Positions 25,747 through 35,171 of a DNA stretch of 64,000 bases are shown here, piece by piece; within the stretch, counting starts at the first letter, position 1; every line of letters starts with the position of its first letter. A program made the position numbers and the translations under genes. The DNA is taken from contig NZ_AUDL01000004.1 in the NCBI RefSeq assembly GCF_000425445.1, forward strand, positions 310,001 through 374,000. Reading direction: 5' to 3'. The notes under the pieces were generated by a model. The model was not told the origin of the DNA and did no database searches. It saw only the letters and a program-made list of their open reading frames with translations. This DNA comes from Flavobacterium denitrificans DSM 15936. GTDB taxonomy: Bacteria > Bacteroidota > Bacteroidia > Flavobacteriales > Flavobacteriaceae.

Positions 25747-26403
25747 ATGAAAACCGTTTCTTCCATCGTCGAAAATTACATCAAAACAAAACCGTTTTTA
25801 TTAAATGCATTATCGCTCGGAATTATCAATCTGACTTCGCTATCTCGAAATATTATGACCGAGCTGGAAAGTGAGTTTGGCAAAGAGGTAAAACAAGGTG
25901 CTGTTGTAATGTCTCTTAAAAGATTGACTGAGGAATTAGATTTTAAATTAAACCACAAAATCAATAAAGTAATCAAGAATATTGGTGAAATCACGGTTCG
26001 TTCTGAGCTTACAGATTACACTTTTGCTGCTTCAGAAACTGTTTTAAACAAACAAGCTGATTTAATTTCTGATATTAATGCTTTATCTGATATTTTCTAT
26101 ACCTCATCACGTGGTGTAAATGAAACTAATATTGTAGTGAGCAGCAGTGTGAATCACTTGGTTGAGAAACACTTTATGAGAGAAAAACTAATTCAGAAAT
26201 TAGACAATTTAGCTTCTATTACAGTAAAATTGCCAAAAGAAAATATTGTTGTTCCTGGAATTTATTATTTTATTTTCCAACGTTTGGCTTGGGAAGGAAT
26301 CATCATCAACGAGGTAATTTCTACTTCAAATGAATTTACAATTTTAGTTGGCGAAGATCAAGTTGACGTTGCGTTCAAAGTAATCAAAGATTTGAAAAAC
26401 TAA
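25747..26403 (+). CDS. ACT-domain protein with helical N-terminal region
   Basis: A 218-residue cytoplasmic protein. The N-terminal part (residues 1-70) is helical with a pattern like a winged helix (LTSLSRNIMTELESEFGKEVKQGAVVMSLKRL). The C-terminal part (about 150-218, ITVKLPKENIVVPGIYYFIFQRLAWEGIIINEV onward) looks like an ACT domain, the small ligand-binding fold of aspartate kinases and other amino-acid-regulated proteins. No kinase domain is present, so an aspartate kinase label would be wrong. A regulatory protein that senses a small ligand is an inference. It has its own consensus promoter and a terminator. Confidence 0.6.
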   Translation: MKTVSSIVENYIKTKPFLLNALSLGIINLTSLSRNIMTELESEFGKEVKQGAVVMSLKRLTEELDFKLNHKINKVIKNIGEITVRSELTDYTFAASETVLNKQADLISDINALSDIFYTSSRGVNETNIVVSSSVNHLVEKHFMREKLIQKLDNLASITVKLPKENIVVPGIYYFIFQRLAWEGIIINEVISTSNEFTILVGEDQVDVAFKVIKDLKN

Positions 26404-26451
26404 TTAAGCCGAATTTAATTTTAGATCAATTATATAGATTCAATTTTCAAT

Positions 26452-26492
26452 AATCCTTTTGTCTTTTTGTAAAAAGATGAAAGGATTTTTTT
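26452..26492 (+). terminator. Terminator after the ACT-domain gene
   Basis: AATCCTTTTGTCTTTTT pairs imperfectly with AAAAAGATGAAAGGATT and is followed by T residues. Confidence 0.75.
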
Positions 26493-26799
26493 GATTTAAA
26501 AAAATATAGAATCTGCAACTCCTACTTCTGACAATAAGAATATTCTCAAAATTAAAAAATCAAAATAGTTAATTTTTAGATTTTTAGCCAAAAAGTTATC
26601 AACTTGATAAAAAGCACATTACCTCAGCATTTGTTGCGATTGAAGCTATACTATTTTAAAAAAAATAGAATTAAGTGTGATTTTTGACTTTTTTATGCGA
26701 ATTATATTTTTATATATTTGCTAACCACTCAACGCATTAGAGTATCGATTTTGATAGTATCGCAATATAATTAGATTTAAATACAAACTAATTAATTTA
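26493..26799 (+). promoter_or_regulatory. Upstream region of the ECF sigma gene
   Basis: A non-coding, AT-rich stretch. TATATTTG at 26713-26720 is a perfect TAnnTTTG -7 box. TTTG at 26683-26686 is the nearest -33 candidate, but the 26-base gap is long. No other structure is recognised. Confidence 0.45.
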
Positions 26800-27363
26800 A
26801 TGTTGGAAGCCAAAGATCATAACGACAAATTATTGGTAAGCGAACTTAAAAATGGCAGCGAAAAAGCATTTCGTTCCCTTTTTGATTTGTATTACCAAGA
26901 TATCTATGGCTACAGCATTAGTCTCTTAAAATCAAAAGAAGCTGCCGAAGAAAATGTTCAGGATGTTTTTATGAAGGTATGGCAGCATCGCGAAAACTTG
27001 AATCTAGAGCAGTCATTTAAAGCTTATATTTTTACAATTGCAAGAAATCAAGCTTTTAATACTTTGAATAAAGCTGCAAATGATCAGGTTTTAAAAGAAG
27101 CCGTTTTTTATGAAAGCCAAAAGTCTCATGAATACGGCGATTATTCGATTCGCGAAGAAGATTGCAAAAAACTTCGCAAACAGGCCATAAAACAATTGCC
27201 CCCCAAGCGAAAGCAAATTTTTAAAATGTCCCGAAAGAAAGGCATGAGTTACGAAGAAATAAGTCAGGAACTCGGCATCTCTATAAATACTGTCAGGAAC
27301 CAAATGAGCAAAGCACTGGAATCCATGCGAGTCTTTTTTCAAGTTCATGATGAAATTATCTAA
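26800..27363 (+). CDS. ECF RNA polymerase sigma factor (Bacteroidota FecI-like)
   Basis: A 187-residue sigma-70 family factor of the extracytoplasmic-function type. Region 2 spans about residues 18-85 (FRSLFDLYYQDIYGYS, then AEENVQDVFMKVWQHRENL and the FTIARNQAFNTL block). Region 4 spans about 130-182, with YEEISQELGISINTVRNQMSKAL as the helix-turn-helix. Length and motifs match the family that partners FecR-type anti-sigma factors next to SusCD operons. The next gene but for a 509-base gap is such a FecR protein, so it probably activates the locus at 27873-38783. A terminator directly after the gene isolates it from that operon. Confidence 0.93.
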   Translation: MLEAKDHNDKLLVSELKNGSEKAFRSLFDLYYQDIYGYSISLLKSKEAAEENVQDVFMKVWQHRENLNLEQSFKAYIFTIARNQAFNTLNKAANDQVLKEAVFYESQKSHEYGDYSIREEDCKKLRKQAIKQLPPKRKQIFKMSRKKGMSYEEISQELGISINTVRNQMSKALESMRVFFQVHDEII

Positions 27364-27385
27364 CCAAACCACATGTTAACCAACT

Positions 27386-27415
27386 AAATCACTTCTTTCG
27401 AAGTGATTTTTTTTT
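27386..27415 (+). terminator. Terminator after the ECF sigma gene
   Basis: AAATCACTTC pairs with GAAGTGATTT over a four-base loop and is followed by a long T run. Confidence 0.9.
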
Positions 27416-27436
27416 GTTCTTAGCGAAGAGATTCGC

Positions 27437-27477
27437 CACGGATTTAACAGATTTAAACTGGTTTACGCTGATTTTAT
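27437..27477. repeat. Dispersed GCCACGGATTT-type repeat, copy 2
   Basis: GCCACGGATTTAACAGATTT and its flank match the repeat at 22144 and the start of the one at 45050. Non-coding. Confidence 0.45.
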
Positions 27478-27518
27478 TTGTTTTTATTACTTTAAAAATC
27501 TCCACAATTATTGTAAAA

Positions 27519-27616
27519 ACATAGCCCGCGGTTGAAACCCCGGGAGACAGGTGTTATTCTAATCGTGATTATATATTGTTCACATATTGGTCCCCGCAGT
27601 TGAAACCGCGGGCTAT
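27519..27616. repeat. GC-rich REP-like element between sigma and anti-sigma genes
   Basis: ATAGCCCGCGGTT (27521-27533) is exactly mirrored by AACCGCGGGCTAT (27604-27616). Each end also holds a CCGCGGTTGAAACC-type unit that is itself nearly palindromic (GCGGTTGAAACCCCGGG on the left, GCAGTTGAAACCGCGGG on the right). It is far richer in G+C than its surroundings, has no coding capacity and looks like a paired REP or a miniature mobile element. Confidence 0.7.
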
Positions 27617-27807
27617 ATTTGAAAAAAATACGATAAGAAATAATCAAAAAATCTATGAAAACCAGCTTAAATCTATTCAATTTGTGGGCTAACATCAGAT
27701 AGTGCTCATTTTTTTTTAATAAAAACACATTCTATAAAACACTAAAAATCATTGCGTTAAAAACAAATTTCACGTTCAAACTGTTAAAATTTAAAAATTT
27801 ATAACGT

Positions 27808-27822
27808 TTGAGTAGTACTCAA
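27808..27822. promoter_or_regulatory. Palindrome upstream of the fecR-susCD operon
   Basis: TTGAGTAGTACTCAA is a perfect odd-length palindrome, 50 bases before the fecR start. No TAnnTTTG box is close, which fits a promoter read by an alternative sigma factor. It could be a regulator site or part of the ECF promoter. The role is inferred from position only. Confidence 0.4.
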
Positions 27823-27872
27823 CTTTAGTTCAGCTGTATTATGCTAGAACCCCGACTTAAAAACAATTCGTA

Positions 27873-29057
27873 ATGAATTCAAATTCTGAAATAAAAGGCC
27901 TTTTGCAAAAGTTTGTTTTGAATCAGTGTACGCCTGAGGAAACAAATGAGGTAATTGCTTACTATAAAAAAAATCAGCTCACTGATGATTTTCCGACAGT
28001 AGAAGATGTTCAAAATCTTTTGGATGAAATGCCGAAAATGGACAAGCAAACTGCTGATGACATTTTCATGAATATTTTATCTGCTTCGAAAGAAGAAAAA
28101 AAGGAAGCTGTGATTGAAATGCCTGCACGTAAATCGAATTACAGAAAATACATTTCGATTGCAGCATCTGTTGTTGTTTTATTGGGAATTGGTTTTTTCT
28201 ACAAACAAAATCTTGTAACTAAACCGGCTGAAAAAGAATTTGATTTCAAAAGCACCGATATTGTTCTTCAATTAGAAAATGGTGATATTCAGGTAATCTC
28301 TGAAAAAAATTCATCGATTGTAAAAGATGCTAAAGGCAATATCGTTGGAAATCAAACTGGAGATAAATTGGTTTATGAAAACAGCTCGAATCCTGAAAAA
28401 TTGGTTTACAACACCATCAAAATTCCGTACGGGAAAAAATTCCGTCTTCAACTTTCTGACGGAACATTTGTTCATCTCAATTCGGGCACCACTTTAAGAT
28501 ATCCTATAAAATTTATCGCTGGCGAAAACAGACAAGTATTTCTTGACGGAGAAGCCTTTTTTGATGTTGCCAAAGATAAAAAACATCCGTTTATAGTAAA
28601 TGCCGACAACTTGAATGTTCGCGTTTTAGGAACGCATTTCAACGTTTCAAATTATCCAGAAGACGCTTTGACAGATGTTGTTTTGGTCGAAGGTTCAGTT
28701 GGGATGTACGAATCAAAAGAGCAATTTGACGCATCGAAAAACATCATTTTAAAACCTGGATTTAAAGGAAGCTTTAATAAAGAAAATGCTAAAATTTCGA
28801 CTAAAGCTGTTCTTACAGACATTTACACTTCATGGATAAATGGCGGTTTGACTTTCAGAAATATGACGTTCAAAAATATCATTACAAAACTTGAAAGACG
28901 CTATAATGTTACAATTGTAAACAAAAACGAAAAATTAGCAAACGAAAAATTCAATGCCAGCTTCAAGGAAGAATCTATTGAAAATGTTATGAGCTATTTC
29001 AATGATATTCACGGCATCAATTACACTATAAAAGACAATCAAATACTAATTAAATAA
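27873..29057 (+). CDS. FecR-family anti-sigma factor
   Basis: A 394-residue inner-membrane regulator. The cytoplasmic N-terminal part (residues 1-85) would bind the sigma factor, a single transmembrane helix follows (about 88-106, YISIAASVVVLLGIGFFY), and the periplasmic part has the FecR domain (about 180-280, with IPYGKKFRLQLSDGTFVHLNSGTTLRYP and LDGEAFFDVAKD) and the C-terminal DUF4974 domain (about 320-394). In such systems the periplasmic part contacts the STN domain of a TonB-dependent receptor. The next gene encodes a SusC with that domain, so the chain is complete here. Confidence 0.94.
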   Translation: MNSNSEIKGLLQKFVLNQCTPEETNEVIAYYKKNQLTDDFPTVEDVQNLLDEMPKMDKQTADDIFMNILSASKEEKKEAVIEMPARKSNYRKYISIAASVVVLLGIGFFYKQNLVTKPAEKEFDFKSTDIVLQLENGDIQVISEKNSSIVKDAKGNIVGNQTGDKLVYENSSNPEKLVYNTIKIPYGKKFRLQLSDGTFVHLNSGTTLRYPIKFIAGENRQVFLDGEAFFDVAKDKKHPFIVNADNLNVRVLGTHFNVSNYPEDALTDVVLVEGSVGMYESKEQFDASKNIILKPGFKGSFNKENAKISTKAVLTDIYTSWINGGLTFRNMTFKNIITKLERRYNVTIVNKNEKLANEKFNASFKEESIENVMSYFNDIHGINYTIKDNQILIK

Positions 29058-29109
29058 CCACTTAAAACCAACTACAAACTATGAGGAAATAACATTACGG
29101 GAATAAAAA

Positions 29110-29140
29110 AATCGGAAAGAGCTGCGAACAATTTCCGATT
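29110..29140 (+). repeat. Hairpin between fecR and susC
   Basis: AATCGGAAA (29110-29118) pairs with TTTCCGATT (29132-29140) over a 13-base loop, 49 bases before susC. No T run follows, so it is more likely an RNA processing or stability element than a terminator. Confidence 0.5.
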
Positions 29141-29189
29141 AACTAAGTGATTGAATATAACGAATTAACTACAATCAATTAACAAAATT

Positions 29190-32100
29190 ATGAAAAAAAA
29201 ATCAAAGAACACTGGGTTTCTATACCGAGTGTTCCAAAATGACCTAAAATTGAAACTAACTACACTACTTATTTTGGTCGCCATGTTTAATATTAGAGCA
29301 AGTACTTATGCCCAAAAAACAAAAGTAACGCTGGAATTAAACAATTCAACAATCGAAAAGGTTATTGAGACCATAGAACAAAAAACAGATTTCAGGTTTA
29401 TTTACAAACTGAACGATATCGATTTGGATCGAACCGTTTCAATTTCTGTAAAAGATCAATCAATTTATGTTGTTCTAGATAAGCTTTTTAAAGGAACTCC
29501 AACTGAATTTAAAATTCGTGACACTCAGATAATCCTGAAAAAACCAGAACTCAAAACAGAAATAATTCGGTTTCAAAAACAAACTGTATCTGGAATTATT
29601 ACCGATGAAAATGGCTTGCCTTTGCCGGGAGCTTCAGTTATTGAAGAAGGAACAAAAAACGGAATGGTAACAGATTTTGACGGAAAATACAAACTTACCG
29701 TTGAAAGCAGTCAATCTGTAATCGTAGTTTCTTTTGTTGGATACAAAGAGAAAAAAGTAACCGCTAATCAAAGCGTAATTAATATTCAGCTTATTCCAGA
29801 TGCAACTGACCTTCAAGAAATTGTGGTTGTTGGTTACGGAACTACAGCTAAAAAAGATGTTACTGGTGCCGTTTCTTCAATTGCATCAAAAGACATGAAT
29901 CAGGGCGCAATTGTAAATCCGTTACAATTGATTTCTGGAAAAGCAGCTGGTGTTAACATCAATCAAATTGGTAGCGAACCAGGTTCTGGACCAAGTGTTC
30001 GTATTCGTGGTATAACGTCATTAATTGGAGGAAGCGATCCATTGGTTGTTGTTGACGGAATTCAGGGAAACTTAGATTTATTGAATCAAGTACCGCCAAC
30101 AGAGATTGAAACTATTGATATTTTAAAAGATGCTTCGGCTACTGCAGTTTATGGTTCTCGTGGTGCACCTGGTGTAATCATCGTTACAACGAAAAAAAGC
30201 AAAGCAGGAAAAACGACTATGGAATATATTGGATCTACATCTTTAGATTTTATTCCAAAGAAACTAGACATGATGAATGCTGATGAATGGTGGGCAACTG
30301 CACAAAGCGTTGGTGTTCCAGCATCTGCAAATCACGGTTCTAATACAGATTGGTACGGAATTTTGACCCAAACTGGAATTACGCAAACGCATACATTGTC
30401 TTTTGGTGGAGGAACCGACAAATTCAATTACAGAGCATCGCTAACCGCAATTTTGCAAGATGGTGTTGTAATCAATACTGATTATAAAAAATATATCGGA
30501 CGTGTTCAAGCAACGCAATTGGCATTGGATGACAAATTAAAATTGACTTTCAATTTAAATAGTGGTATTACAGATACAAACAGCACAATTCAAGATATTG
30601 GAACTGCTGCTTATATGTCAAATTTGATTACAAACGCTTATTTAGTTAGACCAACAGATCCCGTTTTTAATACAGATGGAACTTACTTTACAGATCCTAA
30701 CGTTTTTCAATATTTAAACCCATACGCTGCGGCACAAACTGTAGTAAATGAAAGACAAGAAGATAATCTTTTTGGAAGCTTGAAAGCTGATTTGGATTTC
30801 ACAAAAGATTTACAAGGAAGCTGGTTTGGAAGCTGGAGAAAAACAAGTCAAACGGAAGGTTATTTCCTTCCAGCAGAATCAACCAATGCATATGCAATAG
30901 ACCAAAAAGGTTATGCTAATATTCGCGACAGAAGACAAAATGAAAAATTAACCAATTTAAGCCTTACATACAAAAAGACTTTTGGCATTCACAGCATCAA
31001 TGCTTTGGCTTTATACGAATGGCAAAGTCAAACATATCAAGGAAACTACGCTCAAGCAAAAGGTTTTATCAACGACAAAACTACTTACAATGCGTTGCAG
31101 TTTGGAGATATTTCTAAAGCAACATCAGGAGATATTTCGTCTTATAAAAATGACCGAACTCTAGTCTCTTATTTAGCCCGCGTAAATTACAGTTTATTAG
31201 ATCGTTACTTATTTACAGGAAGTATCAGACGTGATGGTTCATCTGTTTTTGGAGCAAACAACAAATGGGGAAATTTTCCATCGGCTTCTTTGGCTTGGCA
31301 AATCAACAAAGAATCTTTTATGGAGAGCCAAAATGTTTTCAACGAACTTAAATTGAGAGTAGGTTATGGGGTAACTGGAAATCAACAAGGTCTTGGTCCG
31401 CAAAATTCATTGTCATTGGTAAACAGCGCGGGCACAACATATTTTGGAGGTTCACCAATTACGAATTTCAACATTAGTCAAAATGCAAATGCTGATTTAC
31501 GTTGGGAAACTAAAAAACAAACTAATATTGGTCTTGATTTCTCTCTTTTAGACAGCAGACTTAGAGGAACTTTTGATGTTTATACCTCAAAAACTGAAAA
31601 TCTATTGTTTAATTATACAGTACCTCAGCCACCATATCCATACAATACCATTATGGCTAATGTGGGAAGCATTTCAAATAAAGGTCTTGAATTTGCTCTT
31701 GCCTATGATGTAATCAAAACCCAAAATAGCACATTGACACTAGCAGGAAACGTTTCATTAATGAAAAACGAAGTGCTTAATTTAAGCGGAAGCATCAACG
31801 GTGTGCCTTTAAATACGGATTATGTTGGTTGGGGAGCAGCAAACTCATACTTAGTAACAGGAAAACCAATTGGTGCTTTTTATATTTTGGAACATACCGG
31901 TAAAAATGATAATGGTGTAGAAACTGTTTTAGATCGTGATGGAAATGGTGTAATTGATCAAGGAGTTAAAAGTCCAGATCGCTATTATGCAGGTTCAGCT
32001 TTGCCGACGTATACTTTTTCATTTAATCCATCTTATAAATACAAAAACTTCGATGCTTCGATGTTGATCAGAGGTTCTGGAGGAAATAAAATCTATAACG

Positions 32101-32453
32101 GCTTGCGTTCTAATTTAAGCAGATTAGAAAACATTGGTAAATCAAATGTTTTGGCAAGTGCAGTTGAAGAAGGAATCTACACTACTCCATACGGTTCAGA
32201 CTTATGGTTAGAAGACGGTTCATTTGTGCGTTTAGAAAATCTTACTGCGGGATATAATTTCCGTTTTACAGATAAATACATTGATACTATTAGACTTTCA
32301 CTTACAGGAAACAACTTATTCCTGATTACGGATTATTCAGGTATTGATCCTGAATTAAATTTAAGCGGTGGTGGTGACAACTTTGGAGGCGATAAAGGAA
32401 TTTATCCTCGTACCAGAAGTGTGGCGTTTGGTTTGACTGTAAAATTTAAATAG
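29190..32453 (+). CDS. SusC/RagA-family TonB-dependent receptor with STN domain
   Basis: A 1087-residue outer-membrane transporter. In order it has an N-terminal leader with a hydrophobic segment (about 23-45, ending STYAQ), an STN signalling domain (about 50-115), a carboxypeptidase-D regulatory-like domain (about 131-205, VSGIITDENGLPLPGASV), a TonB box region and plug (DLQEIVVVGYGT then DVTGAVSSI, VRIRGITSL and LKDASATAVYGSRG, about 207-340) and a 22-strand barrel ending in aromatic-rich strands (VAFGLTVKFK). The STN domain marks a receptor that also signals to the FecR encoded upstream. With the SusD partner it should import alpha-glucan oligosaccharides, judged by the neighbouring GH13 and GH97 genes. 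Confidence 0.94.
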   Translation: MKKKSKNTGFLYRVFQNDLKLKLTTLLILVAMFNIRASTYAQKTKVTLELNNSTIEKVIETIEQKTDFRFIYKLNDIDLDRTVSISVKDQSIYVVLDKLFKGTPTEFKIRDTQIILKKPELKTEIIRFQKQTVSGIITDENGLPLPGASVIEEGTKNGMVTDFDGKYKLTVESSQSVIVVSFVGYKEKKVTANQSVINIQLIPDATDLQEIVVVGYGTTAKKDVTGAVSSIASKDMNQGAIVNPLQLISGKAAGVNINQIGSEPGSGPSVRIRGITSLIGGSDPLVVVDGIQGNLDLLNQVPPTEIETIDILKDASATAVYGSRGAPGVIIVTTKKSKAGKTTMEYIGSTSLDFIPKKLDMMNADEWWATAQSVGVPASANHGSNTDWYGILTQTGITQTHTLSFGGGTDKFNYRASLTAILQDGVVINTDYKKYIGRVQATQLALDDKLKLTFNLNSGITDTNSTIQDIGTAAYMSNLITNAYLVRPTDPVFNTDGTYFTDPNVFQYLNPYAAAQTVVNERQEDNLFGSLKADLDFTKDLQGSWFGSWRKTSQTEGYFLPAESTNAYAIDQKGYANIRDRRQNEKLTNLSLTYKKTFGIHSINALALYEWQSQTYQGNYAQAKGFINDKTTYNALQFGDISKATSGDISSYKNDRTLVSYLARVNYSLLDRYLFTGSIRRDGSSVFGANNKWGNFPSASLAWQINKESFMESQNVFNELKLRVGYGVTGNQQGLGPQNSLSLVNSAGTTYFGGSPITNFNISQNANADLRWETKKQTNIGLDFSLLDSRLRGTFDVYTSKTENLLFNYTVPQPPYPYNTIMANVGSISNKGLEFALAYDVIKTQNSTLTLAGNVSLMKNEVLNLSGSINGVPLNTDYVGWGAANSYLVTGKPIGAFYILEHTGKNDNGVETVLDRDGNGVIDQGVKSPDRYYAGSALPTYTFSFNPSYKYKNFDASMLIRGSGGNKIYNGLRSNLSRLENIGKSNVLASAVEEGIYTTPYGSDLWLEDGSFVRLENLTAGYNFRFTDKYIDTIRLSLTGNNLFLITDYSGIDPELNLSGGGDNFGGDKGIYPRTRSVAFGLTVKFK

Positions 32454-32461
32454 TAAAAGAA

Positions 32462-33970
32462 ATGAAAATTAAAAATATAATATTGACAGGAAGCCTATGT
32501 TTCTTGACACTTTTTAGCTGTTCTGATATTGAAGAAAACGTGTACGACAAATATCCGGCAGATGAATTTTACGGAACTCCAGAGGGCGCTAATATTGCTC
32601 TTGCAAGTGTCTATGCGCAAATTCCAGGCGACTTCGTAAGAGAAGGTTTTTATGGTGTGGGTTACGCCGGAGCGGATAATGGCTGGTATGACATGAACTG
32701 TATGTCCTCTGATGAACAAGTTATTCCGCATAGAAATACAGGTGATTGGCAACAAGATTTTGCTCGTTTGCACAAACATGAATGGTTGCCTACCGATTAT
32801 ATTGTGACCAACACTTGGAAATGGCTTTACAAATCGATTTTTAATGCCAATCTAGCGGTAGATCTATTGCAAAAATCAAATGCAGAAGCTTCAAAAATTG
32901 CAGAAGCAAAAGTATTGAGAGCTTTCTTCTACTATTTATTGATTGACGATTATGGAGATGTTCCATTTTATACAGACAATAATATTACTGTAGATAAAAT
33001 TCCGCAAGCGAGTCGTAAAACAGTTTATGATTTTATCGTAAAAGAATTGACTGAAAACGTTGAATTGCTTTCAGGAACAAGAGGAGGCAATTATTACGGA
33101 AGATTCAACAAATGGGCAGGTTATACTTTATTAGCAAAAGTATATTTGAATGCTCAAGTCTATACAGGAACTCCAAAATGGAATGAAGCTTTAGCTGCTT
33201 GCAATAAAGTTGCCGAAGGTGGATTTACACTTCATTCTGGAGCAGCAAATTCAGCAAGTCCGTTAGGAAACCGCTATTATGAATTATTTGGAGATATGCT
33301 ACCTGAAGACGAAACTATTTTGCCAATTTACGCAACGGTAGATGTTGTTTCTCGAAATGTTTATGCAGTTAGAAGTTTGTACGGACCTCATGCTCAAGCT
33401 TTATTTGGGTTTAGCGGATGGAACGGAACCATTGTCCCAAAAGATTTCTTCTTGAAATATGCGGAAAATGATATCCGCAGAAAACAATTTTTATTCGGAG
33501 AACAGCCAGGCGGATTTAATTATACACTGGACGTTGCTTCTTTAGACAATCCGGGAGCAGATCCTCAAGCTGGTGTGCGTAACTTGAAATTTTATCCTGC
33601 AACACCAAGAACAGGTGGAGGAGCTTCTAACGATTTTCCAATTTTTAGATATGCCGATGTAATTTTAATGATGGCCGAATGTAATGCGCGTTTAGGAAAT
33701 GCAGCTGCTGCAAAACCTTTTATCGATCAAATCAGACAACGTGCTGGATTAAATGCATTAGATCATGATCCAACCTTAGAGGATATTTACAATGAAAGAG
33801 GATTTGAATTAAACTGGGAAGGTCACAGAAGACAAGACATGATTCGTTTTGACAAATTTTTATTAGCAAACGAATTTAGACCCGCATCTCCTGCTTACAG
33901 AAAATTGTTTCCAATTCCAACTGAGGCTTTAGATGCAAATCGTGGACTAAAACAAAACCCAGGTTACTAA
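32462..33970 (+). CDS. SusD/RagB-family outer-membrane lipoprotein
   Basis: A 502-residue lipoprotein that forms the lid of the SusC transporter and binds oligosaccharides at the cell surface. The signal peptide ends in a lipobox (TLFSCSD, Cys at about residue 20). Helical TPR-like repeats support the fold (AEAKVLRAFFYYLLIDDYGDVPFY is the diagnostic block, about 148-171), and the C-terminal region has IFRYADVILMMAECNARLG and NERGFELNWEGHRRQDMIRF, both typical of the family. The gene starts eight bases after susC. Confidence 0.95.
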   Translation: MKIKNIILTGSLCFLTLFSCSDIEENVYDKYPADEFYGTPEGANIALASVYAQIPGDFVREGFYGVGYAGADNGWYDMNCMSSDEQVIPHRNTGDWQQDFARLHKHEWLPTDYIVTNTWKWLYKSIFNANLAVDLLQKSNAEASKIAEAKVLRAFFYYLLIDDYGDVPFYTDNNITVDKIPQASRKTVYDFIVKELTENVELLSGTRGGNYYGRFNKWAGYTLLAKVYLNAQVYTGTPKWNEALAACNKVAEGGFTLHSGAANSASPLGNRYYELFGDMLPEDETILPIYATVDVVSRNVYAVRSLYGPHAQALFGFSGWNGTIVPKDFFLKYAENDIRRKQFLFGEQPGGFNYTLDVASLDNPGADPQAGVRNLKFYPATPRTGGGASNDFPIFRYADVILMMAECNARLGNAAAAKPFIDQIRQRAGLNALDHDPTLEDIYNERGFELNWEGHRRQDMIRFDKFLLANEFRPASPAYRKLFPIPTEALDANRGLKQNPGY

Positions 33971-33984
33971 AAAACGAAACTATC

Positions 33985-35064
33985 ATGAAAAAATATATTA
34001 GTAAATTATTTCTATTAGGAAGTGTGCTTTTTTTAGGCGTTTCCTGCGACAGTGAAGCCGAATTAACGACATTAAAAGCGGTTAATTTCCCTTCTGATAT
34101 TACCGTTTCAGCTACAAAATTAGTATTGACAGAAGACACAGCCGATGATCAGGTTTTATTGGTTTCTTGGCCAGAAGTAACTTTCCCAATTGAAGCTCCG
34201 GTTTCTTATGCGATTCAATTTGATTTAATTGGTGATACCAGCGGTGCAAATGCTTGGGCAAAAGCCAAAAGAGTTGAAGCAGGTTCTGATGTTTTAAGCA
34301 AAAGTTTTAATGGTCGAGATTTAAACAAAATTGCGGTTGATTTAGCACTCCTTCCAAACGTAGAAGGAAAATTAGTTGTTCGTGTTGAAGCAACAATGGA
34401 CCGTAAAGTATATTCAAACCCGATTACATTAACAATTACTCCATATGAAAAAAGTGTTGTTTTTGGCGAAATTTATATGCCGGGAAGCTATCAAGGTTGG
34501 GCTATTGAAACGGCTGCTGCTTTAACTGCAATTCAAAAAGGAGTTTACCAAGGTTATATGACAGTTCCTGTTGGAGCTGGACCAGGTTTCAAATTGAATA
34601 CCGCTAGAAATTGGGCGCAATTCTACGGAGCAGGAGAAACAAACAACGACTTGAAAAACATGAGCGATACTGATTTCACGCTTCCGGGAGCTGGTTCTTA
34701 TCAAATTAAAGTAAACTTAAATACCTTAAAATGGTCGCAAACTCCTTATGCATGGGGAATCATTGGAACCGCAACTGCTGGTGGCTGGGATAAGAGTACT
34801 ATAATGAGCTACGATCATCAAACAAAATCATGGAAAATTACTGCAGATTTAGTTGCTGGAGCTTTAAAATTCAGATTGAATGATGCTTGGACAATCAATT
34901 ATGGGCCGGCAGATCCGGGTACAAACACAATCAACCTTGATAATAGCAATGCTTATACTATTGGTGAAGCAGGAAAATACGAGGTAACATTTACAATAAA
35001 CGAAGTAGATCCAGCAAGTACAGGATATCCTGCAACTGCAACGTGTACTATCGTTAAAAAATAA
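33985..35064 (+). CDS. SusE/SusF-like glycan-binding lipoprotein
   Basis: A 359-residue surface lipoprotein. The signal peptide ends LGVSCDSEAE, with Cys at about residue 21. The N-terminal domain (about 25-150) has the SusE-type Ig-like fold with the sentence-like start KLVLTEDTADDQVLLVSWPEV. The rest consists of two related starch-binding-type domains (about 155-245 and 248-359), each with a PGSYQGW or GTATAGGWD motif carrying Trp residues that could stack on glucose. It lies 14 bases after the SusD gene and would help hold alpha-glucans at the surface. Division between SusE and SusF is not sharp. Confidence 0.85.
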   Translation: MKKYISKLFLLGSVLFLGVSCDSEAELTTLKAVNFPSDITVSATKLVLTEDTADDQVLLVSWPEVTFPIEAPVSYAIQFDLIGDTSGANAWAKAKRVEAGSDVLSKSFNGRDLNKIAVDLALLPNVEGKLVVRVEATMDRKVYSNPITLTITPYEKSVVFGEIYMPGSYQGWAIETAAALTAIQKGVYQGYMTVPVGAGPGFKLNTARNWAQFYGAGETNNDLKNMSDTDFTLPGAGSYQIKVNLNTLKWSQTPYAWGIIGTATAGGWDKSTIMSYDHQTKSWKITADLVAGALKFRLNDAWTINYGPADPGTNTINLDNSNAYTIGEAGKYEVTFTINEVDPASTGYPATATCTIVKK

Positions 35065-35102
35065 TCTAACATTGTAATAAAGCTAGATTAGTTTGAGTGA
35101 TA

Positions 35103-35128
35103 CCTGCCTTTTTTGAGCGAAAGGCAGG
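35103..35128 (+). repeat. Hairpin between the SusE-like and amylase genes
   Basis: CCTGCCTTT (35103-35111) pairs with AAAGGCAGG (35120-35128). No clean T run follows, so partial termination or RNA processing in the operon is possible. Confidence 0.45.
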
Positions 35129-35171
35129 CTATCTTTCTACTCTGGTTTTATTCAACTAAATCGAAAAAAAA

